Part shown: one piece after another, positions 1 through 9,991 of the stretch | How positions within the stretch are numbered: the stretch's first letter is position 1 | Layout: each line of letters begins with the position of its first letter | From: Moraxella osloensis | GTDB taxonomy: Bacteria; Pseudomonadota; Gammaproteobacteria; Pseudomonadales; Moraxellaceae | DNA length: 64,000 nt | Direction: 5' to 3' | NCBI RefSeq assembly: GCF_009867135.1 | Contig: NZ_CP047227.1 | Coordinates: forward strand, 62,001-126,000 | Notes under the pieces: generated by a model | Told to the model about the DNA's origin: nothing | The model's database searches: none | The model's input: only the letters and a program-made list of their open reading frames with translations | Translations under genes and position numbers: made by a program

Positions 1-853
1 AAATGATTGAACTTAGCCAATTCCACTGCTCACCCATAAATAAAACCGCCACACCATATGTTAAAAATGTTTGTAATAGCTGTAACTGACTAATTGTAGC
101 GATACCACCCATAGCTAATGCTTTATTCCAACTAAAAAAACCGAATAGTCCGCTCACGCTGGCCAAAAACAATAAGGCACCCATATGGCTAGCTTTCATC
201 ATATTAATATGAGAAAAATCTACGAAAGCCAAGGACAGTCCTAAAATAATTGGAAAGTTGAGTACTAACATCCAGCAAATTACCTGCCACCCAGGCATGC
301 TTTGTGATAGCTGACCACTTTGGGCATAGCCAAACCCTGCTAATATCACTGCCAAGGCTAAGTAGATATCGCCTAATACTAAACTCTGTAAATCTTTAGT
401 CATTACCACGTAGCCTATGACCAATAGCGCCCCAACAATCGACCAAATCCAAAAGGCTAGAGGCATTATCTTTTTACTAAGCCATACCCCAAAAACGGCA
501 GTCGATAACGGTAAAATCGCTAGTACAATCGCCCCATGACTGACAGGTACCGACTTCATAGCAAGGCTAGAGAATATCGGAAAACCGTAAATAATGCCCA
601 GTGAACCAAGATATAAACGAATGACTTGCTGGCGATTTGGCAGAGCACAATGTTTTATCAATAAGATAATCATTGCCATAACACCGCCAATTAACGAACG
701 CAGTAAACCTACTTCTAGACCCGTTAAGACTTGCACGGCAATTTTGCTAAAAGGCAGCGTTAAAGAAAAGGCAAAGACAGAAAACAAACCCAGTAATATC
801 GCTGTGTTAGCTTGAGAATCGGGCGTAATATTGATGCTAGTTGAATAAGTCAT
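1..853 (-). CDS. EamA/DMT-family inner-membrane transporter, 3' end cut by window edge
   Basis: Translating the minus strand from the ATG at 853 gives an open frame of 284 codons to the window edge. It is very hydrophobic, with about ten membrane-spanning stretches arranged as two similar halves, as in EamA (drug/metabolite) exporters. Typical landmarks are FSLTLPFSKIAV near the start, PVSHGAIVLAILPLSTAVFG in the middle and FFSWNKALAMGGIATISQLQ in the second half. The substrate cannot be told from sequence; family members export amino acids, nucleosides or toxic metabolites. It diverges from the MocR-type regulator starting at 976, an arrangement in which such regulators often control the neighbour. 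Family confident, substrate unknown. Confidence 0.85.
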   Translation of the reverse strand, partial: MTYSTSINITPDSQANTAILLGLFSVFAFSLTLPFSKIAVQVLTGLEVGLLRSLIGGVMAMIILLIKHCALPNRQQVIRLYLGSLGIIYGFPIFSSLAMKSVPVSHGAIVLAILPLSTAVFGVWLSKKIMPLAFWIWSIVGALLVIGYVVMTKDLQSLVLGDIYLALAVILAGFGYAQSGQLSQSMPGWQVICWMLVLNFPIILGLSLAFVDFSHINMMKASHMGALLFLASVSGLFGFFSWNKALAMGGIATISQLQLLQTFLTYGVAVLFMGEQWNWLSSII

Positions 854-904
854 GATATCGCTTAATTTTAAAATTTAACTTACTATAAGCTAATATCACC
901 TCAC

Positions 905-960
905 ACTCCCGATACGATTTGCTAGAAATTTCCAAAATTGTATCGGTACACAATACGAAC
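905..960. promoter_or_regulatory. Candidate MocR operator between divergent genes
   Basis: The 122-bp gap between the exporter and the MocR-like gene contains an inverted repeat: CCGATACGATTT at 909-920 and AAATTGTATCGG at 935-946. A third related half-site, AATACGA, lies at 953-959, a direct repeat of GATACGA at 911-917 about four helical turns away. MocR/PdxR regulators commonly bind spaced direct or inverted repeats in the region shared with a divergent target. Binding by the adjacent regulator is inferred. Confidence 0.5.
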
Positions 961-975
961 AATTTGAGCAATGTT

Positions 976-2355
976 ATGACCTCTAAAACCCAACAAGTGA
1001 TTACTCACATTCAAGACAATATTCATTGGCAAATCTATAAAAAAGGTGAGCGTATCCCTGCGGTACGAGAACTGGCAAAAACCTTGAATGTCTCGGCCTA
1101 TACGGTGTCGCAAGCTTACGACAAACTGGTCGCACAAGGCATAATTTATGCCAAGCAAGGCTCTGGCTATTATGTTAGCTCACCCGCCCAGCAAGTATTA
1201 GCTAAAGTTGATGTGCCTGTCCTAAACCAAAACGTATTAGATACAGGTTGGTTGCTTCAGCATTTATTTAATGAGTTTCCTGCCTCGCATTGTTCGGGTA
1301 GCGGTTTGTTATCGCCTGAATGGCTCTATCCACAAAACCACATTATTAAAGCCCATAAAAAAGTCTCCCAGCACATGAATTTTGTATATGGCTACGGTAA
1401 TTTGCAAGGCTATTTACCGCTACGACAACAACTGTCCAGGCAGTTGGCAGATATTAATATCATGGCGCATCCTGATGCAATGGTTACCACATCAGGTGTA
1501 TCGTCTGCGATTGAAACAATTGCACGAGCCATGTGCCAATCGGGTGATTATGTGTTGGTTGACGACCCAACGTGGTTTTGGATAATTGGTTGCTTGCAGC
1601 AACTTGGGCTTAATGTCATCGGTGTTAATCGAAATAGCCATGGCGTTGATATTGCGCAGTTGCAACAGATTTTAGAGAGTTATCGCCCGAAACTGTATAT
1701 TACTAACAGCGTATTGCATAACCCGACTTCGTTTAATTTGCCACCCAATAATATTTTTGAAGTACTAAGGCTTATGGCAGAATATGATTGTTATATCGTT
1801 GAGGATGATGTCTATCGGTATTTTATCGAAGACAATAACGTCATGCGATACGCCACACTCGACGGACTGCAAAGAGTATTCTATGTGACAGGGGTATCAA
1901 AAGTACTTGGCGGCAATTGGCGGGTCGGGCTGGTTTGCTGCCCACAAGTCAAACTTGAAGCAGTGTTAAGACAAAAAATGCTCACCAACATGACTTGTCC
2001 TGAGCTGACCGAACGCACCATTTGTGAAATATGGCAAGACAATGCCTATAAGAAACACCTTTTGACCATGCAGCGGCGACTCAGAGAGGCCCATGAGACG
2101 CTAAAAAAATTGCTTAATGAAATTGGTTTAGTGTATCCCAATCACACGATGCAAGGGTTATTTGTTTGGCTTAATGTCGGTGTTGATAGTAAGGCCTTGG
2201 CGTTGCAAGCTTACAAAGATGGTTGGATAGTTGCCCCAAGCCATTTATTTAGTCCTACCGCAAAGGATAATACGCATATTCGGCTCAATGTCACTCGTAC
2301 CAGCCCTGGGTTTTTAAAATGGTTAAAAAGCTATTTGCAAACAGTAAGTAAATAG
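976..2355 (+). CDS. MocR-type regulator: GntR winged helix fused to PLP fold-type I aminotransferase domain
   Basis: 459 aa from the ATG at 976. An upstream in-frame start at 919 would add 19 residues lacking HTH character and would run through the operator repeats, so 976 is preferred. Residues 1-70 are a GntR winged helix (RIPAVRELAKTLNVSAYTVS, then a YVSS end). Residues from about 100 resemble class I aminotransferases: YGYGNLQGYLPLRQQLSRQL, TSGVSSAIE, VEDDVYR, and SKVLGGNWRVG with the likely PLP lysine at 309. Family members are usually transcription factors that sense PLP or an amino compound; a few keep aminotransferase activity. It probably controls the divergent exporter. Confidence 0.88.
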   Translation: MTSKTQQVITHIQDNIHWQIYKKGERIPAVRELAKTLNVSAYTVSQAYDKLVAQGIIYAKQGSGYYVSSPAQQVLAKVDVPVLNQNVLDTGWLLQHLFNEFPASHCSGSGLLSPEWLYPQNHIIKAHKKVSQHMNFVYGYGNLQGYLPLRQQLSRQLADINIMAHPDAMVTTSGVSSAIETIARAMCQSGDYVLVDDPTWFWIIGCLQQLGLNVIGVNRNSHGVDIAQLQQILESYRPKLYITNSVLHNPTSFNLPPNNIFEVLRLMAEYDCYIVEDDVYRYFIEDNNVMRYATLDGLQRVFYVTGVSKVLGGNWRVGLVCCPQVKLEAVLRQKMLTNMTCPELTERTICEIWQDNAYKKHLLTMQRRLREAHETLKKLLNEIGLVYPNHTMQGLFVWLNVGVDSKALALQAYKDGWIVAPSHLFSPTAKDNTHIRLNVTRTSPGFLKWLKSYLQTVSK

Positions 2356-2604
2356 CCAACAAGCTTACAAATAGTATTGTTATAGCTTGCAATACACTTG
2401 AGTAAATTACCCAAGAAGTGGTGTATGATAAAAAAAACGGAGGAATTTATAAGGTTATTTTTTATTAGAACACCTATTTTTGTTGAATTCAGGTTTAAAA
2501 AATTCTCAAAGCTCTATGATACCTTTTTTATATCACATAAATAACAATTCCATCGATTTTATAAAAAAGAGAAGATGACGTTTTACTATCATGGAACAAT
2601 TGTT

Positions 2605-3603
<999 letters not shown>

Positions 3604-3634
3604 GTTTAAATAAATAAACGCTGAAAATTGATAT

Positions 3635-4537
3635 TTATAGGGATGTAAGGCTTTCAATAATATCAAGAACCGCCGCATTGTTTTCATTACAGCGTACTGC
3701 CATATATATATCAATATTTAAATGCTCATTATCTTCATTTGTCAGTGTCTTCCAGCAACAACCTGGTTGCTGGAAGTTGCAAACTGAACGTGGCATCAGG
3801 GCAATACCTCTGCCTTTAGCGATTTTATCAAACATCATGATCGAGTCTTTAGGTTCTGCTACTTTTTTTAAAAGCACCGCCAAATGATGGAAATATGCCT
3901 CACACTTATCATAATAGGCAGGGTTTTCATTTCTGCTAAACCAATATAAAGGCAAATCTGCTACCTCGCTTAACGCCACGGACTGGTTTTTACTGGCAAT
4001 ATGATTTGAGGGTATCACCAACATCAAAGGCTCCGTATAAACCTTCACAAATCTTACCGCATCATCGATGAAAACCTTTTCCCCAATCAAAACAATGTCC
4101 AACTTACCCTTCAACAAATTCTGCAGTAATTGTTGTGAGGTAAAATTCTCATGAATTGAATCGATTAGAGCGTCAAACTGAGTTAATTGATTAAAAATAG
4201 GGGGGATATTTTCAAAATTGACAAACCGGGTATAACCTATCTTAATTTTCTTAGGACGGGAAACCAATTCAATAGTTTCAGCTAAGTCATCCAGTAGCGG
4301 TTCGACTTTTTCTAATAATTCTTGACCAGCCGTGGTGAGGAGTACCTCATGGGTATTCCGCAAAAATAAAGGTTGTCCAATTAAGTCTTCTAAAGCTTGA
4401 ATTTGCCGTGTTAAAGGCGGTTGGGTCAAGTTTAGCTGTTCTGCGGCTTTTCTAAAGTTTAACTCGTGACAAACCGCTAAAAAGCATTGAATTTGCCTAA
4501 TAGTAGGCAATCTAGTGGGTAAATAAGGGGTAGTCAT
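3635..4537 (-). CDS. LysR-family transcriptional regulator
   Basis: 300 aa from the ATG at 4537, preceded at five bases by AGAAG; a GTG two codons upstream is the alternative. Residues 5-65 form the LysR winged helix-turn-helix (LNFRKAAEQLNLTQPPLTRQ, then LFLRNTHEVLLTTAGQ). The rest is the two-lobed substrate-binding domain (KIGYTRFV, KGKLDIVLIGE, GRGIALMPRS). Such proteins act as tetramers and usually control their own gene and a divergent neighbour, here the MFS gene starting at 4731. The effector is unknown. Confidence 0.9.
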   Translation of the reverse strand: MTTPYLPTRLPTIRQIQCFLAVCHELNFRKAAEQLNLTQPPLTRQIQALEDLIGQPLFLRNTHEVLLTTAGQELLEKVEPLLDDLAETIELVSRPKKIKIGYTRFVNFENIPPIFNQLTQFDALIDSIHENFTSQQLLQNLLKGKLDIVLIGEKVFIDDAVRFVKVYTEPLMLVIPSNHIASKNQSVALSEVADLPLYWFSRNENPAYYDKCEAYFHHLAVLLKKVAEPKDSIMMFDKIAKGRGIALMPRSVCNFQQPGCCWKTLTNEDNEHLNIDIYMAVRCNENNAAVLDIIESLTSL

Positions 4538-4730
4538 GAACACTTCTTATTAGAAAAAATTCAAAAATGGTGATACCAAAAAAGTATAACACAATTAAGA
4601 ATTCCACAAAATTTTATGGATGATAGATTATGCCTAGCTAGCTCAACTGATAAATTAAAGGGAGTTTATTTTTGTTCAGATTATCTGGCTAAAAAATTGG
4701 TATTAAATATCGTTTTTAGGATGAAATATT
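4538..4730. promoter_or_regulatory. Divergent LysR / MFS promoter region
   Basis: This 193-bp AT-rich gap between head-to-head lysR and MFS genes must carry both promoters, and by family precedent the LysR binding sites. No unambiguous T-N11-A dyad stands out. The MFS start at 4731 has AGGA at 4718-4721, nine bases upstream. Confidence 0.4.
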
Positions 4731-5638
4731 ATGGGCGTAACTATGAGTGTAGAGGAAAACTCTAACTTATCAATAAAAAATTGGTTAGCCATCTTGGTGC
4801 TTGCGATTTCAACCTTTATCATTGTCACCACAGAATTAGCCCCTGTTGGTTTGCTAACCCCAATGGCTAAGGACTTCGGGGTTTCAGAATCCCAGATTGG
4901 TGTAACGGTTACGATTTATGCGTGGGTAGGGGCATTCAGTGCCATTCTTGCGTCAGTTTTTCTAGGCAATATTGCAAAGAAGACATTACTCATTGTTCTG
5001 ATCACTATACTGTTAGCGTCAAATACATTATCAGCGACCGTAACAACCTATTCGATGCTTCTGGTAGCTCGAGTAATTGGGGCTTTGGCTCATGGTTCAT
5101 TTTGGGCAATCATTGGTGCAACAGCCGTTGCCATCGTACCACCTAAGCATATTGGTGTGGCAACTTCCATCGTATTTGGGGGTGTATCTGCTGCAAGCGT
5201 GTTTGGGGTACCGTTATCCAATTATATTGGTATAGCTTTAGGGTGGCATAACGCATTTTGGTTAATGGCTATATTAAGTGCGATTGCACTAGTGGGTATT
5301 TTATTGCTAATTCCTCGAATACAGTCAAACAGTGCCATTGGCATTGCATCATTAAAGCACGTTTTTCAGTCAGCAACCTTAAGAAAAATTTATCTGGCAA
5401 CGTTAATTGTCATTACAGCTCATTTTGCGGCTTTTACCTTTATTGAACCTTGGCTACAGATGCAACAGCTATTCCCTTCGACCTATATTCCTATCGCATT
5501 ATTTACGTTCGGTATTGCAGGGTTATTAGGTAATTTTATCACAGGGTTTACCATCGATAAATTTTTAAAGCCTACTGTTAGCATTTCAATTATATTGATG
5601 AGCGGTGTTTGTCAACATAGTTGTCACCCATATTTAAA

Positions 5639-6709
5639 TCAAGCGACTGAAACCTCATTGGCATTAACCCGCCTAGACAGACGCACAGGATTAAGGGCTG
5701 TTGGCTCAACAGGCGAACAATTTCTCACGGCTCTACCATTCCAGCGAGCAGGATTCACCTGCTTTGCCATCACCAGCACCGACTCACGTCTTGCTAGAAT
5801 ATCGCCATCTTTAAGCGTATGACGCTCATTAGGCGTCACGAAATTTAACCCACTATGCTTATGCTCAGCGTTATACCAACCCACAAAGCCATTCACCCAT
5901 ACCCGAGCACCATCAAGGCTATTAAAGCCATGCTCAGGGAAACTTGGCGCATACTTAACAGTACGAAACAGCGCCTCAGCAAACGGATTATCATTACTCA
6001 CCCGAGGACGACTATAAGAGGTTAACACCCCAAGCTCATAGGCCTTCATTCGCAGGGTCTGCGACTTCATCGGCGCCCCATTATCCGAATGCAGTATCAC
6101 CCCTGTCCCAATCGCTTTCTCATTAAGCAGGGTACGTTCTAGTAGTTTAGCCGCTAAATCGCCCGCTTCCCTGTCATACACCTCGAAACCTACAATCTTA
6201 CGGCTATAGACATCCTCAATCATATACAGATAATAAAACTGTCCACGTACCGTACTTGGTAAATAAGTGATATCCCAGCAGAATACCTGGCAAGGCTTGG
6301 TGGCAATAAACGTATCTGGCGGTTTACGAGGATTAGGGGCTTTGGCACGTCCTCGAGGCTTAAGTTGGTTGTGCGCCTTTAAAACACGGTAAAAGCTTGA
6401 TTCTGAGGCATGGTAAATGCCTTCATCCAGTAGGGTGGGAACGATTTGACTCGGCGGTAAACTGGCAAAGCGGGGCTCATTGCAGGCATTAAGTATGGAT
6501 TGGCGTTCTATGTCGCTTAGTTTATTACTCGGGGCAGCTCTAACAGCGATGGGACGTTTATCCCCTGTGTTGTCTTTGTCCGCCTTCCAGCGTCGATAGG
6601 TGCGTTTACTAATGCTAACTTCGCTGCAGGCGATGTGAAGTCTTGCGCCTTTGTCGGTCGCTTCGTCAATGAGGCTGATTAGTTGTTGCCGCTGTGCAAG
6701 AGTGGTCAT
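5639..6709 (-). CDS. IS3-family OrfB, DDE integrase-type transposase (copy 1)
   Basis: 356 aa from the ATG at 6709, which overlaps the orfA stop (ATGA) and has GAGGACGA just upstream; it may instead be made as an OrfAB frameshift fusion. The rve catalytic core is complete: CWDITYLPSTVRGQFYYLYM (first D), ILHSDNGAPMKSQ (second D), then NDNPFAEALFRTVKYAP (E). An HTH-like region (ISKRTYRRWK) precedes it. It probably produces an active transposase. The N-terminal third differs from copy 4 at several residues. Confidence 0.87.
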   Translation of the reverse strand: MTTLAQRQQLISLIDEATDKGARLHIACSEVSISKRTYRRWKADKDNTGDKRPIAVRAAPSNKLSDIERQSILNACNEPRFASLPPSQIVPTLLDEGIYHASESSFYRVLKAHNQLKPRGRAKAPNPRKPPDTFIATKPCQVFCWDITYLPSTVRGQFYYLYMIEDVYSRKIVGFEVYDREAGDLAAKLLERTLLNEKAIGTGVILHSDNGAPMKSQTLRMKAYELGVLTSYSRPRVSNDNPFAEALFRTVKYAPSFPEHGFNSLDGARVWVNGFVGWYNAEHKHSGLNFVTPNERHTLKDGDILARRESVLVMAKQVNPARWNGRAVRNCSPVEPTALNPVRLSRRVNANEVSVA

Positions 6710-7200
6710 TCGTCCTCGTCCTCCCCCCATAGGGCATTGAGCTTTTTTCGCAAGATCAGTATGGCGGCTGCCTCCGCAAGCGCTTTGTCTTTGCGTTTGA
6801 TTTCTTGTTTGAGTTGTTTGATTTGTTTTTGGTCTGCTTGTTGCTGTTTTCGATTTAGGCTGGTTTGTTGTTCGCTTGTGCTAAAGCCTGTGAGGGTCTG
6901 TGTTTTCCATTGGGCGATTTGTTCAGGATAGAGCCCTTTGCTGCGACAGTATTCGGCAAGCTCAGTCTCATTAAGCCTAGCGGTGTCAATAATGATGGTG
7001 AGCTTGGTCTCAGGGCTTAATTCTTTGGTTTTATCGTTGGTCGGCACGGCTTTCCCTTGGCGTTTAGCTTGATGACGCCAATTATACAGGGTTTGTTCGG
7101 CGATGTTTTCGTCTCTCGCAAGCTTTGCTATGCTGATAAGGTCAGGTGATAAAAGTTTGTTTAGTATAGCCTGTTTGCGTTCTGCACTGTATTGTGCCAT
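6706..7200 (-). CDS. IS3-family OrfA (copy 1)
   Basis: 164 aa from the ATG at 7200, chosen because AAGGAG lies six to seven bases upstream. The N-terminus is a helix-turn-helix for DNA-end binding (SIAKLARDENIAEQTLYNWR). The C-terminus is a charged Lys/Gln-rich coiled coil ending ILILRKKLNALWGEDEDE. The last part overlaps orfB, with an A6G run (A AAA AAG) in the LRKKL codons that fits -1 ribosomal frameshifting to make OrfAB. Identical in protein sequence to copy 4 OrfA, but different from copies 2 and 3. Confidence 0.85.
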   Translation of the reverse strand: MAQYSAERKQAILNKLLSPDLISIAKLARDENIAEQTLYNWRHQAKRQGKAVPTNDKTKELSPETKLTIIIDTARLNETELAEYCRSKGLYPEQIAQWKTQTLTGFSTSEQQTSLNRKQQQADQKQIKQLKQEIKRKDKALAEAAAILILRKKLNALWGEDEDE

Positions 7201-7600
7201 GGTTGTCTCCTTTTTCCCCATTTGGGTTGTTTAGGTGGGGGTGACAACTATTCTGACAGTGGGGGTGAGTTCTACCCTTCTTTATCTAGGTCTGAATCAG
7301 AAAAATCTTTCACAAATAACCATTTTTACTTGTCTGGTAGTGTGGGGATTAGCAGTGTCAGGTATTTTTGTAGGCTTTCAAACTTGGGTATTGAAGTTGG
7401 CAGATAAAGAAGTATTTCCTGCTTCAGCGATTTATGTCTCTTGCTTTAATTTAGCCATTGGTTTAGGAGCGATACTTGGGGCATGGGGTGTAGCACAATT
7501 TCCGATTTCCCAACTGTATTTATACGCAGGATTAATTATTGCTGGTTCGATATTGTTAATATTGCTGATTCCTTCAAACAACCGTTAAGTGAGGATTTAA

Positions 7601-7999
7601 ATGACTATGATGAACGATTTAACAGCCTATGGCAGAGCCATTATGGATACTCTTGAAACAGGCTTAGCAGATAAGGTAACTGGGCGTTTGAGCGAGCTAG
7701 ATGCGGATTTACCTAACTTAATAACTGATTATGCCTTTGGTGCCGTGGTTGGCAGAGAGGGCTTAGATTTAAAAACAAGAGAAATGCTAACCGTCGCCTC
7801 GCTAGTTTCTTTAGGTAATGCTATGCCCCAATTACAATTACATATGCGAGCGGCGTTAAATGTGGGTGTTACCCCAAAAGAGCTGTTAGAAGTTGTGATT
7901 CAAATGGCGGTCTATGCCGGTGTACCTGCTTGTATGAATGGCTTAACGGCCTATAGAGAAGCTATGGCAGCCACGGATCATGAGTTACCAAATATTTGA
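7601..7999 (+). CDS. Carboxymuconolactone decarboxylase (CMD/AhpD-like) family protein
   Basis: 132 aa, ATG at 7601 with GAGG seven bases upstream. The all-alpha CMD domain covers most of the protein: DYAFGAVVGREGLDLKTREM, LTVASLVSLGNAMPQLQLHM (including the H of the family motif) and the C-terminal ELLEVVIQMAVYAGVPA. It lacks the CxxC of AhpD peroxidase partners, so it belongs with gamma-CMD-like proteins of uncertain substrate. It follows the MFS gene by 12 bp and was probably co-transcribed with it; the IS upstream is likely polar on it. Confidence 0.85.
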   Translation: MTMMNDLTAYGRAIMDTLETGLADKVTGRLSELDADLPNLITDYAFGAVVGREGLDLKTREMLTVASLVSLGNAMPQLQLHMRAALNVGVTPKELLEVVIQMAVYAGVPACMNGLTAYREAMAATDHELPNI

Positions 8000-8089
8000 T
8001 TTAGAAAATAGTATTTAACATAAGGTAAATTGTGCGAAATTAACTTGTAGATACCAATTATTTAATCTTCAAATTAATTGCTTCAAGAA

Positions 8090-8121
8090 CTGAAATTTAA
8101 TTTATAAAAATTAAATTTCAG
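8090..8121. terminator. Bidirectional hairpin between convergent genes
   Basis: A perfect 14-bp stem (CTGAAATTTAATTT, loop ATAA, then its complement) lies between the convergent CMD gene and the last piece of the PHP/ABC ATPase gene. It is AT-rich and lacks a long T-tract, so termination strength is uncertain. Confidence 0.6.
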
Positions 8122-8429
8122 TATAATGCGATGATATAAATTAAAAATCATATTTTCTTTGTCGATTTATAAATGCTGGTTTTGTTCCTTCTAAAACGTC
8201 CACAATATGCTGTCTAATTTCTTTATTTTCTATTGAACCTGAAGTATAAGTAATTTTATTGCCATCTTGGCGGTCAAAATTTGCGTAGATTATTTGCTCT
8301 GCATCACAAACCACAGCTAAATTCGGATTATGAGTAACCATAATTACTTGTCTATTTTTCTTGGCTTCCTTGATAATAGGAACTAATAGATTGCGGTGTT
8401 TGTCAACATAGTTGTCACCCATATTTAAA

Positions 8430-9500
8430 TCAAGCGACTAAAACCTCAGTGGGATTAATCCGTTTAGACAGACGCACAGGATTAAGCGCTGTTGGCTGAA
8501 CAGGCGAACAATTTCTCACTGCTCTACCATTCCAGCGAGCAGGATTCACCTGCTTTGCCATCACAAGCACCGACTCACGTCTTGCTAGAATATCACCATC
8601 TTTAAGCGTATGGCGCTCGTTTGGCGTCACGAAATTTAACCCACTATGCTTATGCTCAGTGTTATACCAATGGACAAAGCCATTCACCCACATACGAGCA
8701 TTGTCTAAACTATCAAAGCCATGCTCAGGGAAACTTGGCGCATACTTAACAGTACGAAACAGCGCCTCAGCAAACGGATTATCATTACTCACCCGAGGAC
8801 GACTATAAGAGGTTAACACCCCAAGCTCATAGGCTTTCATTCGCAGGGTCTGCGACTTCATCGGCGCCCCATTATCCGAATGCAGTATCACCCCTGTCCC
8901 AATCGCTTTCTCATTAAGCAGGGTACGTTCTAGTAGTTTAGCCGCTAAATCACCCGCTTCCCTGTCATACACCTCGAAACCTACAATCTTACGGCTGTAG
9001 ATATCCTCAATCATATACAGATAATAAAACTGTCCACGTACCGTACTTGGTAAATAAGTGATATCCCAACAGAATACCTGGCAAGGCTTGGTGGCAATAA
9101 ACGTCTCTGGCGGTTTACGAGGATTAGGGGCTTTGGCACGTCCTCGAGGCTTAAGTTGGTTATGTTGCCTTAGGACACGGTAAAAGCTTGATTCTGAGGC
9201 ATGATAAATGCCTTCATCGAGTAGCGTGGGTACGATTTGGCTCGGCGGTAGACTGGCAAAGCGGGGTTCATTACAGGCATCAAGGATGGCTTGGCGTTCT
9301 ATGTCACTTAGTTTATTACTCGGGGCAGGTCTAACAGCGATGGGGCGCTTATCCCCTAAGTGGTTTTTGTCCGCCTTCCAGCGTCGGTAGGTGCGACGGC
9401 TTATGCCAACCTCGCTACAGGCGATGTGAAGCCTTGTCCCTGCGTTGGTGGCTTCATCTATAAGCGTGATGAGTTGTTGTCGCTCTGACAGTGAGGTCAT
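8430..9500 (-). CDS. IS3-family OrfB transposase (copy 2)
   Basis: 356 aa from 9500, overlapping the orfA stop. The DDE core is intact (FCWDITYLP, LHSDNGAPM, NPFAEALFRTVK). Identical in protein sequence to copy 3 OrfB, which marks copies 2 and 3 as the most closely related pair. Confidence 0.87.
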   Translation of the reverse strand: MTSLSERQQLITLIDEATNAGTRLHIACSEVGISRRTYRRWKADKNHLGDKRPIAVRPAPSNKLSDIERQAILDACNEPRFASLPPSQIVPTLLDEGIYHASESSFYRVLRQHNQLKPRGRAKAPNPRKPPETFIATKPCQVFCWDITYLPSTVRGQFYYLYMIEDIYSRKIVGFEVYDREAGDLAAKLLERTLLNEKAIGTGVILHSDNGAPMKSQTLRMKAYELGVLTSYSRPRVSNDNPFAEALFRTVKYAPSFPEHGFDSLDNARMWVNGFVHWYNTEHKHSGLNFVTPNERHTLKDGDILARRESVLVMAKQVNPARWNGRAVRNCSPVQPTALNPVRLSKRINPTEVLVA

Positions 9501-9991
9501 TCGTCCTCGTCCTCCCCCCATAGGGTATCGAGCTTTTTTCGCAAGATCAGTATGGCAGCTGCCTCCGCAAGCGCTTTGTCTTTGCGTTTGATTTCTTGTT
9601 TGAGTTGTTTGATTTGTTTTTGGTCGGTTTGATGTTGTTTGCGATTTAGGCTGGTTTGTTGTTCATTTGTGCTAAAGCCTGTGAGGGTCTGTGTTTTCCA
9701 TTGGGCGATTTGTTCAGGGTAGAGCCCTTTGCTGCGACAGTATTCGGCAAGCTCGGTCTCATTAAGCTTGGCAGTGTCAATAATGATGGTGAGCTTGGTC
9801 TCAGGGCTTAATTCTTTGGTTTTGTCGTTGGTCGGCACGGCTTTCCCTTGGTGTTTAGCTTGATGACGCCAATTATATAGGGTTTGTTCGGCGATGTGTT
9901 CGTCTCGGGCTAATTGCGCTATGCTAATTAGTTCAGGCGATAGCAGTTTGTTTAGTATTGCTTGTTTGCGTTCTAGACTGTATTGTGCCAT
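9497..9991 (-). CDS. IS3-family OrfA (copy 2)
   Basis: 164 aa, start at 9991 after AAGGAG. Same architecture as copy 1 OrfA: N-terminal HTH, charged C-terminal coiled coil and an A6G slippery run before the end. The protein is identical to copy 3 and differs from copies 1 and 4 at several positions (for example SLERKQ and KKLDTLWG). Confidence 0.85.
   Translation of the reverse strand: MAQYSLERKQAILNKLLSPELISIAQLARDEHIAEQTLYNWRHQAKHQGKAVPTNDKTKELSPETKLTIIIDTAKLNETELAEYCRSKGLYPEQIAQWKTQTLTGFSTNEQQTSLNRKQHQTDQKQIKQLKQEIKRKDKALAEAAAILILRKKLDTLWGEDEDE

Larger units (their letters stand above)
5603..7265 (-). mobile_element. IS3-family element, 1663 bp, copy 1
   Basis: The boundaries are fixed by comparing four copies in this window. 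The left end is CGGTGTTTGTCAACATAG and the right end is CTATTCTGACAGTGGGGG. The inner inverted repeat shares ATAGTTGTCACCC. The element is flanked by the 4-bp duplication TGAG (5599-5602 and 7266-7269). It carries overlapping orfA and orfB on the minus strand. All four copies are exactly 1663 bp. Confidence 0.92.
4731..7588 (+). pseudogene. MFS drug/sugar efflux transporter, split by an IS3-family element
   Basis: The 5' part (4731-5602) and 3' part (7270-7588) join into a 1191-bp frame (396 aa) when the element at 5603-7265 and one copy of the TGAG duplication are removed; across the junction the codons read ILM-SST-LLYLG. The rebuilt protein has about 12 membrane segments and resembles the DHA1/SotB-like efflux group (TELAPVGLLTPMAKDFGVSE near the start, LLVARVIGALAHGSFWAIIG in the middle). 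Such proteins export sugars or drugs by proton antiport. It likely formed an operon with the decarboxylase-family gene 12 bp downstream and was controlled by the divergent LysR. The interrupted form ends within IS sequence at 5822. Confidence 0.88.

Noticed and set aside
2425-2544. A 39-codon ORF (ATG at 2425) between the MocR-like gene and the aldo/keto reductase
   Set aside because: No ribosome binding site at the start, AT-rich composition and a product made of Phe/Ile/Lys; likely chance.
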